This document shows, in pieces, positions 33,694 through 42,550 of a DNA stretch of 64,000 nt. A program made the position numbers and the translations under genes. The notes under the pieces are model-generated. The model saw only the letters and a list, made by a program, of their open reading frames with translations. It ran no database searches and was not told the DNA's origin. This stretch comes from Wenjunlia vitaminophila DSM 41686 (GTDB taxonomy: Bacteria; Actinomycetota; Actinomycetes; Streptomycetales; Streptomycetaceae), in assembly GCF_000380165.1 (NCBI RefSeq), contig NZ_KB904634.1:193051-257050 (forward strand). Reading direction: 5' to 3'. The number at the start of each line of letters is the position of its first letter. Position 1 is the first letter of the stretch.

Positions 33694-33990
33694 GGATCGT
33701 GTTCTCCTGAGTTGCGAAATGACATGTCCGCACAGGACGGACGGCTCGAGAGGGCCTCTCGGGCCGGGGTGGCGGGGCGCGGGGCGGGATCGGTCCCGGG
33801 GGTGCACCTCTCGGCCCCGCGCGGCGGCCGTGGCGCGGTGACCCGCGCACCGTGCCGCGCGATGGGGCAGCGCGGGCAGGCGGGTACCGCTCGTGGTGGG
33901 TGAACCGGGCCTGGCGGCTGGCGGCTCGTCAGTCACCCCAGTACGGGTCCCCACACCGGGACCCGTTGGGCAACGGGGGTCGGCGGCAGG

Positions 33991-35601
33991 TCAGAACCGG
34001 AAGCGCAGGGTGCGACGGAACAGGTCCAGCACCTCGTCGCCCCAGGCCAGCACGGACAGCGAGGAGTCCAGGTTCGCCGGCGGCCGGTTGATCAACGTGT
34101 CCCGCCTGATCAACCGGCGGAAGTCCACGGTGACCGGCGCGGTGCGCGGCGTGCGGCCGTCAGGGCGGCGGAACTCCACGCCCGCCCCCTGCATGACGTT
34201 GATCAGTTCCTGGGCGATCAGGCCGTAGCCGACGGTGGTGGGGTGCACCCCGTCCAGGGAGAACAGCCCGCCGCGGCAGCGACGGCCGCCGTCCACGGAC
34301 AGGAACCGGGAGTCGGGCGGCGGGTCGAGGGCGGCCACTTCCGGCGGCAGGGGGTAGGGCTCCCACCAGTCGGGCCTGGCCAGCGGGTCCTCCAGGTAAC
34401 GCCGGCAGGCGAGGCGGTCCAGGACCCCGGCGACATCCAGCAGCAACCAGTCCCGGCCCTCGCGGCGGGCCGCCCGCACCACGGCCGTGATGTCCTCGTT
34501 GTACTGGTCCACGGCCAGGTCGATGTCCCGCGCCTGGGCTCCCGTCAGGTGGGGGTCCTGGTCCGGGTCGAAGTCGTCGTCGCTGATCCAGGGGCGGGTG
34601 TAGTAGGGGAAGTACCGGGAACCCGGGCGGACCTTGGCCCGCACACCGCGCGCGATGGGGGCGATGGTGACGTGCGGGACCGTGCACCAGATGACGTGCC
34701 TGGCCCGGATGGCGAGCACCTGCGCGGCGAGCTCGGCCAGCTCGGCCCGGAAGTGGCTGGGCCGCCACACCGTGAAGTCGCGCTTGCGCTCGAGGTCGTC
34801 ATAGCCGTCGTCGCTCCAGACCACCTTGAGCTGACTCACCGCGGACAGGGCGTTGTTGGCGCCGAGGAAGACGACCAGCGTCTCCACCCCGTGGTCGGGG
34901 TCGCCGCCCGGGCCACCGACCTCCTCGCCGAGTTGGGCTGCCGCCGCGGGGACGGTCAGGGAACGCTCCTCCGGGGTCATCGACGGCAGGACCCGCAGCG
35001 CGGCGCGGGCGTTGTTGTGCTCGATGACCTGCCTCAGCAGGTGGTCCTTGGGCCTGCGCAGTTCGTCCGCGCAGCTCTTGGCCGTGCGGTCGAGCACGTC
35101 CCGCAGGTCCCAGCCGTAGATCCCCAGGTTGTGGTTGATCCCCTGGGTGAGGGGCCGGACGGTGCCGGGGCCGCGCTCCCAGTAGTCCTCCACCCTGTCC
35201 ATCAGGTCCCGGGCGTGGAAGACCGCCCCTGGCGCCTCCCACCAGTCCAGTTCGGCGCCGTACCGCCGTTCGAGGTCGCGCAGCAGCACCTCGATGTTGA
35301 GCGGGAGTCCGCCGAGTCCGGGGTAGTTCGGCCGCCGGAAGTGTTCGCTCCAGCCCAGCTCGTGGGCGATGATCGCCGGGTAGGAGAGGTCGGTGGCGAA
35401 GACGGCGCCGCTCTGGAAGCCGTGGGTGAGGGAGTCGCCGATGGTGACCAGGCGGTGCCTCGGTGCGCCCTGCCAGGTGGGCCGCAGCGGAACGCCCACG
35501 GTGGGATCGGTCACCGGCGCCCTGGGCCCTGATCCCGCGAGCCGCCGGACCTCGTCCGGAGTGTCCGGAGCGTGCTCCGGGCCCCCTGTCGAACCAGCCA
35601 T
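33991..35601 (-). CDS. SGNH/GDSL-family hydrolase
   Basis: Esterase/lipase-like protein of 536 aa. Block I is VTIGDSLTHGF (catalytic Ser, about residue 57); the oxyanion blocks are around GLGGLPLNIEVLLRD and VVFLGANNALSAV; the catalytic Asp/His pair is SLDGVHPTTVGYGLIAQELINVM near the end. It is longer than most SGNH enzymes, with an insertion of about 200 aa between block III and the DxxH block. No clear signal peptide is seen, so its location is uncertain. Substrate unknown. A perfect 16-bp palindrome lies 21 bp upstream of the ATG. Confidence 0.83.
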   Translation of the reverse strand: MAGSTGGPEHAPDTPDEVRRLAGSGPRAPVTDPTVGVPLRPTWQGAPRHRLVTIGDSLTHGFQSGAVFATDLSYPAIIAHELGWSEHFRRPNYPGLGGLPLNIEVLLRDLERRYGAELDWWEAPGAVFHARDLMDRVEDYWERGPGTVRPLTQGINHNLGIYGWDLRDVLDRTAKSCADELRRPKDHLLRQVIEHNNARAALRVLPSMTPEERSLTVPAAAAQLGEEVGGPGGDPDHGVETLVVFLGANNALSAVSQLKVVWSDDGYDDLERKRDFTVWRPSHFRAELAELAAQVLAIRARHVIWCTVPHVTIAPIARGVRAKVRPGSRYFPYYTRPWISDDDFDPDQDPHLTGAQARDIDLAVDQYNEDITAVVRAARREGRDWLLLDVAGVLDRLACRRYLEDPLARPDWWEPYPLPPEVAALDPPPDSRFLSVDGGRRCRGGLFSLDGVHPTTVGYGLIAQELINVMQGAGVEFRRPDGRTPRTAPVTVDFRRLIRRDTLINRPPANLDSSLSVLAWGDEVLDLFRRTLRFRF

Positions 35602-35621
35602 GCGCCCTCCCCCGGGGTTCC

Positions 35622-35637
35622 CGTGGACGCGTCCACG
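35622..35637. promoter_or_regulatory. Perfect 16-bp palindrome upstream of SGNH hydrolase gene
   Basis: CGTGGACGCGTCCACG reads the same on both strands. At 21 bp before the start codon of the leftward SGNH hydrolase it is well placed to be an operator. It could also be a chance palindrome; the rest of 35638-35861 shows no gene or clear promoter. Confidence 0.4.
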
Positions 35638-35861
35638 AGATGGTGATTCCCGCCGGGCAGGGGTCTGTCACGTCCTGGGCAACATGAACATGACTTCGAC
35701 CACTGACACGGCTCCCCGCGAGCCACTGACACCATGGCACATCCACGGGCGCGTCGGCCGGCGCGGCGACCGAAGGACGCTCGAATCCCGCTCGAGAGAC
35801 CGGGCCGTCGCCTTGTTGACATGAGCACAGGGGCCCGGCCCGGCGTCGGCAGGCCCCGGGC

Positions 35862-36734
35862 TCAGCCGGCGAAGGCGTGCCCCGGGAGCCCCTGGCCCGC
35901 GTCGGGGATGACGAGAACCGACCCGGCCAGGGGCTGCTCGGCGCGGGCCGTCCGGTCGAGCCCCAGGGAGGCCGAGGTGACGAACAGGTCGTGGAGCCCG
36001 GGGCCACCGAAGGCGCAGGCGGTGGGGAACTGCACCGGGAGGTCGAGAACCCGGTCGAGGGTGCCGTCCGGGGCGTAGCGGTGCACGGCGTACCCGTCCC
36101 AGAGCGCCACCCAGACGCAGCCGTCGGCGTCCACGGTCAGGCCGTCGGGCGAACCGGCGGTGTCGTCGGGCAGCACCACCAGCGGACGGCGGTTCCGCAC
36201 GTCACCGCTGTCCGGGTCCACGTCGAAGACGTCGATCCGGCGGGTGGGGGTGTCCACGTAGTACATCAGCCGCCCGTCGGGGCTCCAGCCCAGCCCGTTG
36301 CTGCACGTCACCTCGTCGAGTACCGTCACCGCGGCGCCGGACGGGGCGACCCGGACCAGGGCGCCGCCGCCCGGGGCGTTGTCGTAGCGCATGCTGCCGG
36401 CCCACAGCGTGCCCAGGGCGTCCACCGCGGCGTCGTTGCCGCGGCGCCCCGGCACCGGGTCGTAGTGCAGCCAGGCGAAGCCTCCCGCGGCGTCGTAGGT
36501 GCCGACGCCGTCCCGCAGGTTCACCACCAGACCGCCGCCGGCCCGGGGTTTGGCCGCCCCCACGTGCTGTTCGGTCCGCAGGACGGTGTCCTCGCCGGTG
36601 CTCGGGTCGGTGGTGTGGACCTCGCAGCCCAGGATGTCCACCCAGACCAGCCGGTTGCCCACCGGGTCCCAGGTCGGGCCCTCTGCCAACTCGGCGGCCG
36701 GGACGGGCAGGCGGTCGGGGGTTTCGCTGTTCAT
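35862..36734 (-). CDS. SMP-30/gluconolactonase/LRE family protein
   Basis: Six-bladed beta-propeller lactonase of 290 aa. Typical blocks: LAEGPTWDPVGNRLVWVDI (first blade with the metal-ligand Glu), GRRGNDAAVDALGTLWAGSM (conserved Asn/Asp), TCSNGLGWSPDGRLMYYVDT (second Asn), and PDGLTVDADGCVWVALWDG with the catalytic Asp. Members hydrolyse sugar lactones using a divalent metal. The ATG at 36734 has GGAGG upstream. No sugar-catabolic partner is adjacent; it lies beside the siderophore locus but carries no iron box and is probably unrelated to it. Confidence 0.87.
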   Translation of the reverse strand: MNSETPDRLPVPAAELAEGPTWDPVGNRLVWVDILGCEVHTTDPSTGEDTVLRTEQHVGAAKPRAGGGLVVNLRDGVGTYDAAGGFAWLHYDPVPGRRGNDAAVDALGTLWAGSMRYDNAPGGGALVRVAPSGAAVTVLDEVTCSNGLGWSPDGRLMYYVDTPTRRIDVFDVDPDSGDVRNRRPLVVLPDDTAGSPDGLTVDADGCVWVALWDGYAVHRYAPDGTLDRVLDLPVQFPTACAFGGPGLHDLFVTSASLGLDRTARAEQPLAGSVLVIPDAGQGLPGHAFAG

Positions 36735-36880
36735 CGGGCCTCCGGGGACCTGGTCGCGCTGGCGGTTCCGCCGGGTCGACCCGTCGTTCGGTACGACGCA
36801 CAACGTATCCGGGGCTCCCGGCCGGGGCAACGCCCACCGGGCGCTGGTCCGGGCGGGCGGCCCCGGGCCGTCGCCGCCGT

Positions 36881-37828
36881 TCAGGGGCGGTCGGTGAGGT
36901 AGCCGCCCATGGTGCGGAAGTACGCGAGGGCGTCGAGGTCCCTGCCGTCCTCGGTGCGCACCCGGCGCAGCACCAGTCCGGGGTTCCGCCCGCGGTGGGC
37001 GTCCGCCCCGGTCACGATGACCACCCCGTCGTCCTCCGGGATGAAGATCCGGCCGGGGGTACCGCCGTACGCCTGGCGGGAGACCCGGGCTGACAGCACC
37101 CGCAGCCGCTGCCCCCGGTGGTGGGTGAACGCGTTGGGATAGGGGTCGGACTGGGCCCTGACCAGGCGTTCGATGGCGGCGGCCGGCCAGGTCCAGTCGA
37201 TCAGGCTGTCCCTCAGGGCCCGCTTGTGGAAGAAGCTGGCCCTGCCGCGGTCCTGGGGGGTCCAGTCGGTGCGCCCGGAGGCGATCAGTGCCAGCGACTC
37301 GGTGACGATCGGACCGATCAGGTCGCAGGTGCGGTGGAACAGGTCGGTGGCGGTGTCCTCGGGCCCCACCGGAACGGCGCGTTGCAGCACGATGTCACCG
37401 GCGTCGAGTTCGTCGTTCATCAGGTGCGCGGTGACCCCGACCTCGGGCTCGCCGTTGATCAGTGCCCAGATCAGGGGGGAGAAGCCCGCGTAGGCGGGCA
37501 GCAGCGAGTCGTGCACGTTGAGGGTGCCGTGCCGGGGCAGGGTGTGGATGGCGGGCGGCAGCCAGGTGCGCCAGTTGTTGGCGACGATGAGGTCCAGGTC
37601 CGCCGCCCTGAGCGCCGCCATCAGTTCCTCGTCGTCGGGGCGGTTCCGCAGTAGCACCGGGACTCCGTGGTCGCGGGCGAGGTCGGCGACCGAGTCGTCC
37701 CAGATCTTCTCGTAGGCGTGGTCGCTCCTGGGATGGGTGACCACGAGGACCACCTGGTGCCCGGACCCGAGCAGGGCCGTCAGAGTGCGGTGTCCCCAGG
37801 TCTGGTAGCCGAACAGGGCGACGCGCAT
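36881..37828 (-). CDS. N5-hydroxyornithine formyltransferase of siderophore synthesis
   Basis: Protein of 315 aa related to methionyl-tRNA formyltransferase. The catalytic Asn/His are in LNVHDSLLPAYAGFSP and the Asp in MNDELDAGDIVLQRAV; a C-terminal OB-like domain follows. In coelichelin synthesis such an enzyme transfers a formyl group from 10-formyl-tetrahydrofolate to N5-hydroxyornithine. Its place back-to-back with the ornithine monooxygenase, sharing an iron box, supports that role rather than initiator-tRNA formylation. The ATG at 37828 has AGGAG upstream; the iron box lies 47-65 bp before it. Confidence 0.88.
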   Translation of the reverse strand: MRVALFGYQTWGHRTLTALLGSGHQVVLVVTHPRSDHAYEKIWDDSVADLARDHGVPVLLRNRPDDEELMAALRAADLDLIVANNWRTWLPPAIHTLPRHGTLNVHDSLLPAYAGFSPLIWALINGEPEVGVTAHLMNDELDAGDIVLQRAVPVGPEDTATDLFHRTCDLIGPIVTESLALIASGRTDWTPQDRGRASFFHKRALRDSLIDWTWPAAAIERLVRAQSDPYPNAFTHHRGQRLRVLSARVSRQAYGGTPGRIFIPEDDGVVIVTGADAHRGRNPGLVLRRVRTEDGRDLDALAYFRTMGGYLTDRP

Positions 37829-37874
37829 GAGGGGAACTCCTCGTTCCGGGAGGGGATTGACGATCCGCGTCAAG

Positions 37875-37893
37875 TTAAGCAAGCCTTACCTAA
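37875..37893. promoter_or_regulatory. DtxR/IdeR-type iron box, divergent formyltransferase/monooxygenase promoter
   Basis: The 19-mer TTAAGCAAGCCTTACCTAA, read on the minus strand as TTAGGTAAGGCTTGCTTAA, matches the IdeR/DmdR consensus TTAGGTTAGGCTAACCTAA at 15 of 19 positions. It lies between two divergent siderophore genes and should repress both when iron is sufficient. Confidence 0.8.
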
Positions 37894-37969
37894 CTAAGCA
37901 ATGCCCGGACGGCGTCGGCACGTTGGGACGGCCGCCGGGTTCCGGTGTCCGCCGAGCGATGGGACAGTC

Positions 37970-39292
37970 ATGTCAGCTCCTTCCGGCGGCGAGGTCGACG
38001 TCCACGACCTCGTCGGTGTCGGTTTCGGCCCCTCCAACCTCGCGTTGGCCGTCGCGGTCAGCGAGCACAACGCCCGGGTGGGGACGAGCGGGGCCGTCCG
38101 GGCGCGGTTCGTGGAGCGGCAGCGGGAGTTCGGCTGGCACCGGGGCATGCTGATCGACGACGCCACCATGCAGGTCTCGTTCCTCAAGGACCTGGTCACC
38201 CTGCGGAACCCGGCCAGCGACTTCAGCTTCCTGAGCTACCTGCACCAACGGGACCGGTTGGTGGACTTCATCAACCACAAGACGCTGTTCCCCCTTCGGG
38301 TGGAGTTCCACGACTACCTGCGGTGGGCCGCGGACCGGGTCTCCCCGGTGGTGGACTACGGCCACGAGGTGGTCGCGGTGGAACCCGCGGCGGAGGGGAC
38401 CTGCGTCGACGTGGTGGTCCGCGCGGCCGGATCGGCGGCGCCCGTCCGCCACCGGACGCGCAACCTGGTGATCGGCACCGGACTCGTCCCGCGGCTGCCG
38501 GACGGCGTGGTCCGCACCGACCGCGTCTGGCACACCAGTGAGCTGCTGCCCCGGATCGCCGAGCGCGCCGGCACCGCGCCCTCCCGGTTCGTGGTGGTGG
38601 GCGCCGGACAGAGCGCGGCGGAGGCGGTGGCGCACCTGCACCGGGAGTTCCCCCGGGCGGAGGTGTGCGCGGTGTTCTCCCGGTACGGCTACAGCCCCGC
38701 GGACGACTCGGCGTTCGCCAACCGGATCTTCGACCCGGAGGCGGTGGGGCTGTTCCACGCCGCTCCCGAGGAGGTGAAGGAGATGTTGCTGCGCTACCAC
38801 GGCAACACCAACTACTCGGTGGTGGACACCGACCTCATCGACGACCTGTACCGCCGGGTCTACCGGGAGAAGGTGCTGGGGACCGCACGGCTGCGGCTGT
38901 TCAACGTCGCCCGGCTCGCCGAGGTGGTGGACACCGGGTCGCGGGTGCGGGTCACGGTGGAGTCCAGCGCCACCGGGGCCACGACGGTGCTCGACGCGGA
39001 CGCGCTGGTCTGCTCGACCGGCTACCGTCCGATGGACCCGGGCCGGCTGCTCGGCCCGGCGGCGCGGCACTGCCACCGGGACGACGCCGGGCGGCTCGTG
39101 GTGGAACGGGACTACCGGGTGCGCACCGGGCCCGGACTGCGCTGCGGGATCTACCTCCAGGGCGGCACCGAGCACTCCCACGGCATCACCTCGTCGCTGC
39201 TGTCCAACACCGCGGTGCGGGTGGGCGAGATCCTGCGTTCCCTGCTGGACCGCCGACCGGCCCGCCGGCCCTACGCGATGGCCGGCGAGTAG
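37970..39292 (+). CDS. L-ornithine N5-monooxygenase
   Basis: Flavoprotein of 440 aa of the SidA/PvdA/CchB family, which hydroxylates the side-chain amine of ornithine with FAD, NADPH and O2, the first committed step to the hydroxamate. FAD site: DLVGVGFGPSNLALAVA (about 10-27). Substrate region: HRGMLIDDATMQVSFLKDLVTLRNPASDFSFLSYLHQRDRL. NADPH site: FVVVGAGQSAAEAVAHL. Later blocks: YSPADDSAFANRIFDPEAV, NTNYSVVDTDLIDDLYRRVY, LVCSTGYRPMDP and GTEHSHGITSSLLSNTAVR. Divergent from the formyltransferase with a shared iron box 77 bp upstream. Confidence 0.94.
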   Translation: MSAPSGGEVDVHDLVGVGFGPSNLALAVAVSEHNARVGTSGAVRARFVERQREFGWHRGMLIDDATMQVSFLKDLVTLRNPASDFSFLSYLHQRDRLVDFINHKTLFPLRVEFHDYLRWAADRVSPVVDYGHEVVAVEPAAEGTCVDVVVRAAGSAAPVRHRTRNLVIGTGLVPRLPDGVVRTDRVWHTSELLPRIAERAGTAPSRFVVVGAGQSAAEAVAHLHREFPRAEVCAVFSRYGYSPADDSAFANRIFDPEAVGLFHAAPEEVKEMLLRYHGNTNYSVVDTDLIDDLYRRVYREKVLGTARLRLFNVARLAEVVDTGSRVRVTVESSATGATTVLDADALVCSTGYRPMDPGRLLGPAARHCHRDDAGRLVVERDYRVRTGPGLRCGIYLQGGTEHSHGITSSLLSNTAVRVGEILRSLLDRRPARRPYAMAGE

Positions 39293-39340
39293 ACGAGCCG
39301 TCCTGGAGCGCAGCCGGTCCGGGGCGCCAAGCCGCCGGCC

Positions 39341-40237
39341 TCAGCCCGGCTCGGCCCCGTGGTGCCGGCCCATCGGCACCACCAGGGGGGTGCCGCTGAC
39401 CGGGTCGGCGGTGACCTGGCAACGCAGTCCGAAGACCGTCCGCACCAGCTCCGCGTCGATCACGTCGGCCGGGGGCCCCTGGGCCACGATGCCGCCGGAA
39501 CGCATGGCGATCACGTGATCGGCGTAGCGGCACGCCTGGTTGAGGTCGTGCAGGACCATCACCACGGTGCGGCCCTGTTGACGGTTGAGATCGACGATCA
39601 GGTCGAGCACGTCGATCTGGTGAGCCAGGTCCAGGAACGTGGTGGGCTCGTCGAGGAGGAGCACCTCGGTGCCCTGGGCGACCGCCATGGCGATCCAGGC
39701 GCGTTGCCGCTGGCCCCCGGAGAGCTCGTCCACCGGCCGTTCGGCGTGCTCCTCCATGGAGGTGGCGCGCAGTGCGCCGAGCACCGCCTCCTCGTCCGCG
39801 GCCGACCACTGCCGCCAGAGCGTCTGGTGCGGGGCGCGGCCCCGGCTCACCAGGTCGATGACGGTCAGTCCCGCGGGGGCCACCGGTGACTGCGGGAGGA
39901 TGCCGAGCTGGCGGGCCAGCCTGCGGGTGGGGATGGACGCCAGGGCCCGCCCGTCCAGGGTGACCGTGCCCGACCTCGGGGTGAGCAGCCGGGCCAGGGC
40001 CCGCAGCAGCGTGGACTTCCCGCAGGCGTTGGCGCCGACGATGACGCTGATCCGGCCCGGGGGCACCGCCAGGTCCAGGTCGTTCACCACGACCCGCCCG
40101 TCGTAGGCGAGCGTGAGGCCGGTGGCGCGCAGTTCCGCCCGGCCTCCCGCGCCACCCCGGTCGGGAGCACCGGCCCCGGGGCGACGCGGGTCGCCGGACG
40201 GGCGGGGGGAACCGCTGGACGCTGTCCCGGTGGTCAC
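39341..40237 (-). CDS. Iron-siderophore ABC transporter, ATP-binding protein
   Basis: FecE/FepC-type ATPase of 298 aa. Walker A is VGANACGKSTLLRAL, signature ELSGGQRQRAWIAMA, Walker B VLLLDEPTTFLDLAHQIDVL, and the switch His is in VMVLHDLNQACRYADHV. The N-terminal 35 residues are a Pro/Gly/Arg-rich extension. GTG at 40237 follows AGGAGG, which overlaps the end of the permease gene. It forms the importer with the two permeases and the binding lipoprotein and powers uptake of the ferric siderophore. Confidence 0.93.
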   Translation of the reverse strand: MTTGTASSGSPRPSGDPRRPGAGAPDRGGAGGRAELRATGLTLAYDGRVVVNDLDLAVPPGRISVIVGANACGKSTLLRALARLLTPRSGTVTLDGRALASIPTRRLARQLGILPQSPVAPAGLTVIDLVSRGRAPHQTLWRQWSAADEEAVLGALRATSMEEHAERPVDELSGGQRQRAWIAMAVAQGTEVLLLDEPTTFLDLAHQIDVLDLIVDLNRQQGRTVVMVLHDLNQACRYADHVIAMRSGGIVAQGPPADVIDAELVRTVFGLRCQVTADPVSGTPLVVPMGRHHGAEPG

Positions 40238-40239
40238 GA

Positions 40240-41316
40240 TCAGCCTCCTGAACCGGCACGGTTGGCACGGACGAGCAGCCAGAGCAGCAGGGGCGCGCCC
40301 AGCACCCCGGTGACCACGCCGACCGGCAGTTCGGTGCCCGGCAGCTCGCGGGCGACCAGGTCGCCGCAGAGCACCACCAGGGAGCCGGTGAGCGCGGAGG
40401 CCAGCAGCGGCGGGGCCGCGGTCCCGCACAGGCGCTGGGCGATCTGTGGCGAGGCCAGCGCCACGAAGGTGACCGGGCCCGCGGCGGCGGTACCGAAGGC
40501 GACCAAGGCGACGCCGGTCAGCAGCAGGGCGAGCCGGGCGGTCTGCACCGGGGTGCCGAGGCCCGTGGCCACCTCGTCCCCGAGTTGGAGGGTGCGCACC
40601 CAGTGGTGCAGCAGCAGCGCGACGGGGAACAGCAGGGCCACGGCGAGGGCGAGCGGGCGCACCTGGGTCCAGGTGCGCCCGTTGAGGTTGCCGACCAGCC
40701 ATCCCAGTGCCTTGTGCGCCTCGTGGATCTCGGCCTCGGTGAGCAGGTACTCCGTGGCGCTGGTGCACATCCAGGACATCCCGATGCCGACCAGGACGAT
40801 GCGGTAGCCGGTGGTGCCGCGGTTCCAGGCGAGCAGGTAGATGAGGGCGGCGACCAGCAACCCGCCGACGAGCCCCAGGGTCTGGGTGCCGAGACCAGGA
40901 CCGACCCCCAGCACCATCCCGGCGACCACCGCGGCGCCGGCACCCTGGGTGATACCGATCATGTCGGGGCTGGCCAGGGGGTTGCGGGTCAGGTTCTGGA
41001 ACAACGAGCCGGACAGTCCGAACGCGGCACCGGCGAGCAGCCCGACCAGCGCCCTGGGCAGGCGCAGCTCCCGGACGACCAGCAGGGTGGTCCGGTCGCC
41101 GGAACCCCACAGCGCGGGGATCACGTCGAGGACGGGCACGGACAGCCCGCCCCTGGCGACGCCGAGGCAGAAGACGGCGCCCACGGCGACCGCGAGGCCG
41201 GCGTTGGCCAGGAGCAGCCTGGGTCGCAGCACCACGGAGACCCGCGGGCGGGTCAGCCGGACCACGGTGCGGCCGGCGACCTCGCGGGTGGGGATCGGCT
41301 GCTGGGTCACGGTCAC
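40240..41316 (-). CDS. FecCD-family iron-siderophore permease
   Basis: Integral membrane permease of 358 aa with about nine or ten helices. FecCD blocks include RELRLPRALVGLLAGAAFGLSGSLFQNLTRNPLASPDMIGITQGAGAAVV and the cytoplasmic coupling loop ALVAFGTAAAGPVTFVALASPQIAQRL, ending ELPVGVVTGVLGAPLLLWLLVR. Starts at GTG 41316, overlapping the previous permease stop by 4 bp (GTGA); the ATPase follows after 2 bp. Second membrane half of the importer. Confidence 0.93.
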   Translation of the reverse strand: MTVTQQPIPTREVAGRTVVRLTRPRVSVVLRPRLLLANAGLAVAVGAVFCLGVARGGLSVPVLDVIPALWGSGDRTTLLVVRELRLPRALVGLLAGAAFGLSGSLFQNLTRNPLASPDMIGITQGAGAAVVAGMVLGVGPGLGTQTLGLVGGLLVAALIYLLAWNRGTTGYRIVLVGIGMSWMCTSATEYLLTEAEIHEAHKALGWLVGNLNGRTWTQVRPLALAVALLFPVALLLHHWVRTLQLGDEVATGLGTPVQTARLALLLTGVALVAFGTAAAGPVTFVALASPQIAQRLCGTAAPPLLASALTGSLVVLCGDLVARELPGTELPVGVVTGVLGAPLLLWLLVRANRAGSGG

Positions 41317-42455
41317 AGCTCCGCGAGTCGACGGCGGCGGACGAGCGCGATGAAGAACGGCCCACCGAGGAAGGCCATGACGATGCCGACGGCCATCTCC
41401 CCCGGCTGGGCGACGAGGCGGCCCAGGACGTCCGCGGCGAGCAGCAGGCCGGGGGCGATCACCATGGACAGCGGCAGCAGCCAGCGGTGGTCGGGGCCGA
41501 CGCCGGCACGAGCCGTCAGCGCCCTGGCGAGGTGCGGGACGACCAGGCCGACGAAGACCAGTGGCCCGACCACGGCGACCGCCCCGCCGGTGAGCAGCGT
41601 CACCGCCACGGCGCCCTGGACCCTGACCCAGCCCGTCCTGCGCCCCAGGGCGACCGCGACCTCGTCACCGAGCGCCAGGCTGTTCAGCGCCGGGGCCAGC
41701 GCCAGCGCCCCCAGGAGCCCGCACACCAGGAAGGGGGCCAGCCGCAGCACCACGGAGGTCTCCTGCCCGGCCAAGGACCCTGCCGCCCAGAACCGGTGAC
41801 GGTTCAGCGCCTCGGTGTCGGTGAGGGTCACCGCGCTGGTCAGCGAGTTGAGCATGGCGGTGACGGCCATCCCGGCGAGGGCCAGTTTGACCGGGGTCAT
41901 GCCGGTCCGGCCCACCCCGCCGAGCAGGTACACCAGGGCGCCGGCGGCCAGCGCCCCGGCGAACGCGAACCAGACGTAGCCGTAGAGGGAGCTGACGCCG
42001 AGCACCCCGACGGCGAGCACCACCGCGAACGAGGCGCCGCCGGTGACCCCGAGGATGCCGGGGTCGGCCAGGGGGTTGCGGGTCAACGCCTGCATCAACG
42101 TCCCGGAGACGCCGAGCGCGGCGCCGGCGCTGAGCCCGAGCAGGGTGCGCGGGACCCGCACCGACCGGACGACGGCCTCGACCTCCGGGTCGTGGGGGTC
42201 CACCAGCGCCTGCCACACGTCGCCGGGCGGGATGTGCCGGGCGCCCACGGCGAGGGAGAGCGCGCAGAGCAGGAGCAGCACGCCCGTGGCGCCCAGCAGC
42301 AGCGCCCAGAGTCGGCGCGTGGCCGGCCCCGGGGGGCCGGCGCGTTCGCGCCCGGAGGGTGGTTCCGTCACGTGCGACACGTCGTCACCGCCGCTGGCTC
42401 CCAGGTCAGATGGGGTGTCGTCGGAGGGTTCACGGTGGCGGGGGCGCTCGGTCAC
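41313..42455 (-). CDS. FecCD-family iron-siderophore permease
   Basis: Integral membrane permease of 380 aa, first gene of the leftward import operon. A hydrophilic N-terminus of about 45 residues precedes the helices. Family blocks: RVPRTLLGLSAGAALGVSGTLMQALTRNPLADPGILGVTGGASFAVV and GAVAVVGPLVFVGLVVPHLARAL, ending GEMAVGIVMAFLGGPFFIALVRRRR. GTG at 42455 has GGAAGGG just upstream, and an iron box lies 34 bp further up, shared with the divergent binding-protein gene. Confidence 0.93.
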   Translation of the reverse strand: MTERPRHREPSDDTPSDLGASGGDDVSHVTEPPSGRERAGPPGPATRRLWALLLGATGVLLLLCALSLAVGARHIPPGDVWQALVDPHDPEVEAVVRSVRVPRTLLGLSAGAALGVSGTLMQALTRNPLADPGILGVTGGASFAVVLAVGVLGVSSLYGYVWFAFAGALAAGALVYLLGGVGRTGMTPVKLALAGMAVTAMLNSLTSAVTLTDTEALNRHRFWAAGSLAGQETSVVLRLAPFLVCGLLGALALAPALNSLALGDEVAVALGRRTGWVRVQGAVAVTLLTGGAVAVVGPLVFVGLVVPHLARALTARAGVGPDHRWLLPLSMVIAPGLLLAADVLGRLVAQPGEMAVGIVMAFLGGPFFIALVRRRRLAEL

Positions 42456-42488
42456 GGCCCTTCCACCCCGAAGTGACCCTCTTTCAAA

Positions 42489-42507
42489 TTAGGTAAACCT
42501 TACCTTA
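42489..42507. promoter_or_regulatory. DtxR/IdeR-type iron box between permease operon and binding-protein gene
   Basis: TTAGGTAAACCTTACCTTA, close to a perfect inverted repeat (TTAGGTAA / TTACCTTA arms) and matching the iron-box consensus at about 14 of 19 positions. It lies 34 bp from the permease start and 44 bp from the binding-protein start and should control both. Confidence 0.8.
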
Positions 42508-42550
42508 GTATGCGCCGTGACCCGTTGTGGAACCCGACGACGAGGAACCC

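Noticed and set aside
35684-35824. A short plus-strand gene starting MNMTSTTDTAPREP
   Set aside because: No ribosome-binding site and no recognisable sequence; it lies in the spacer between two minus-strand genes and may overlap their promoter.
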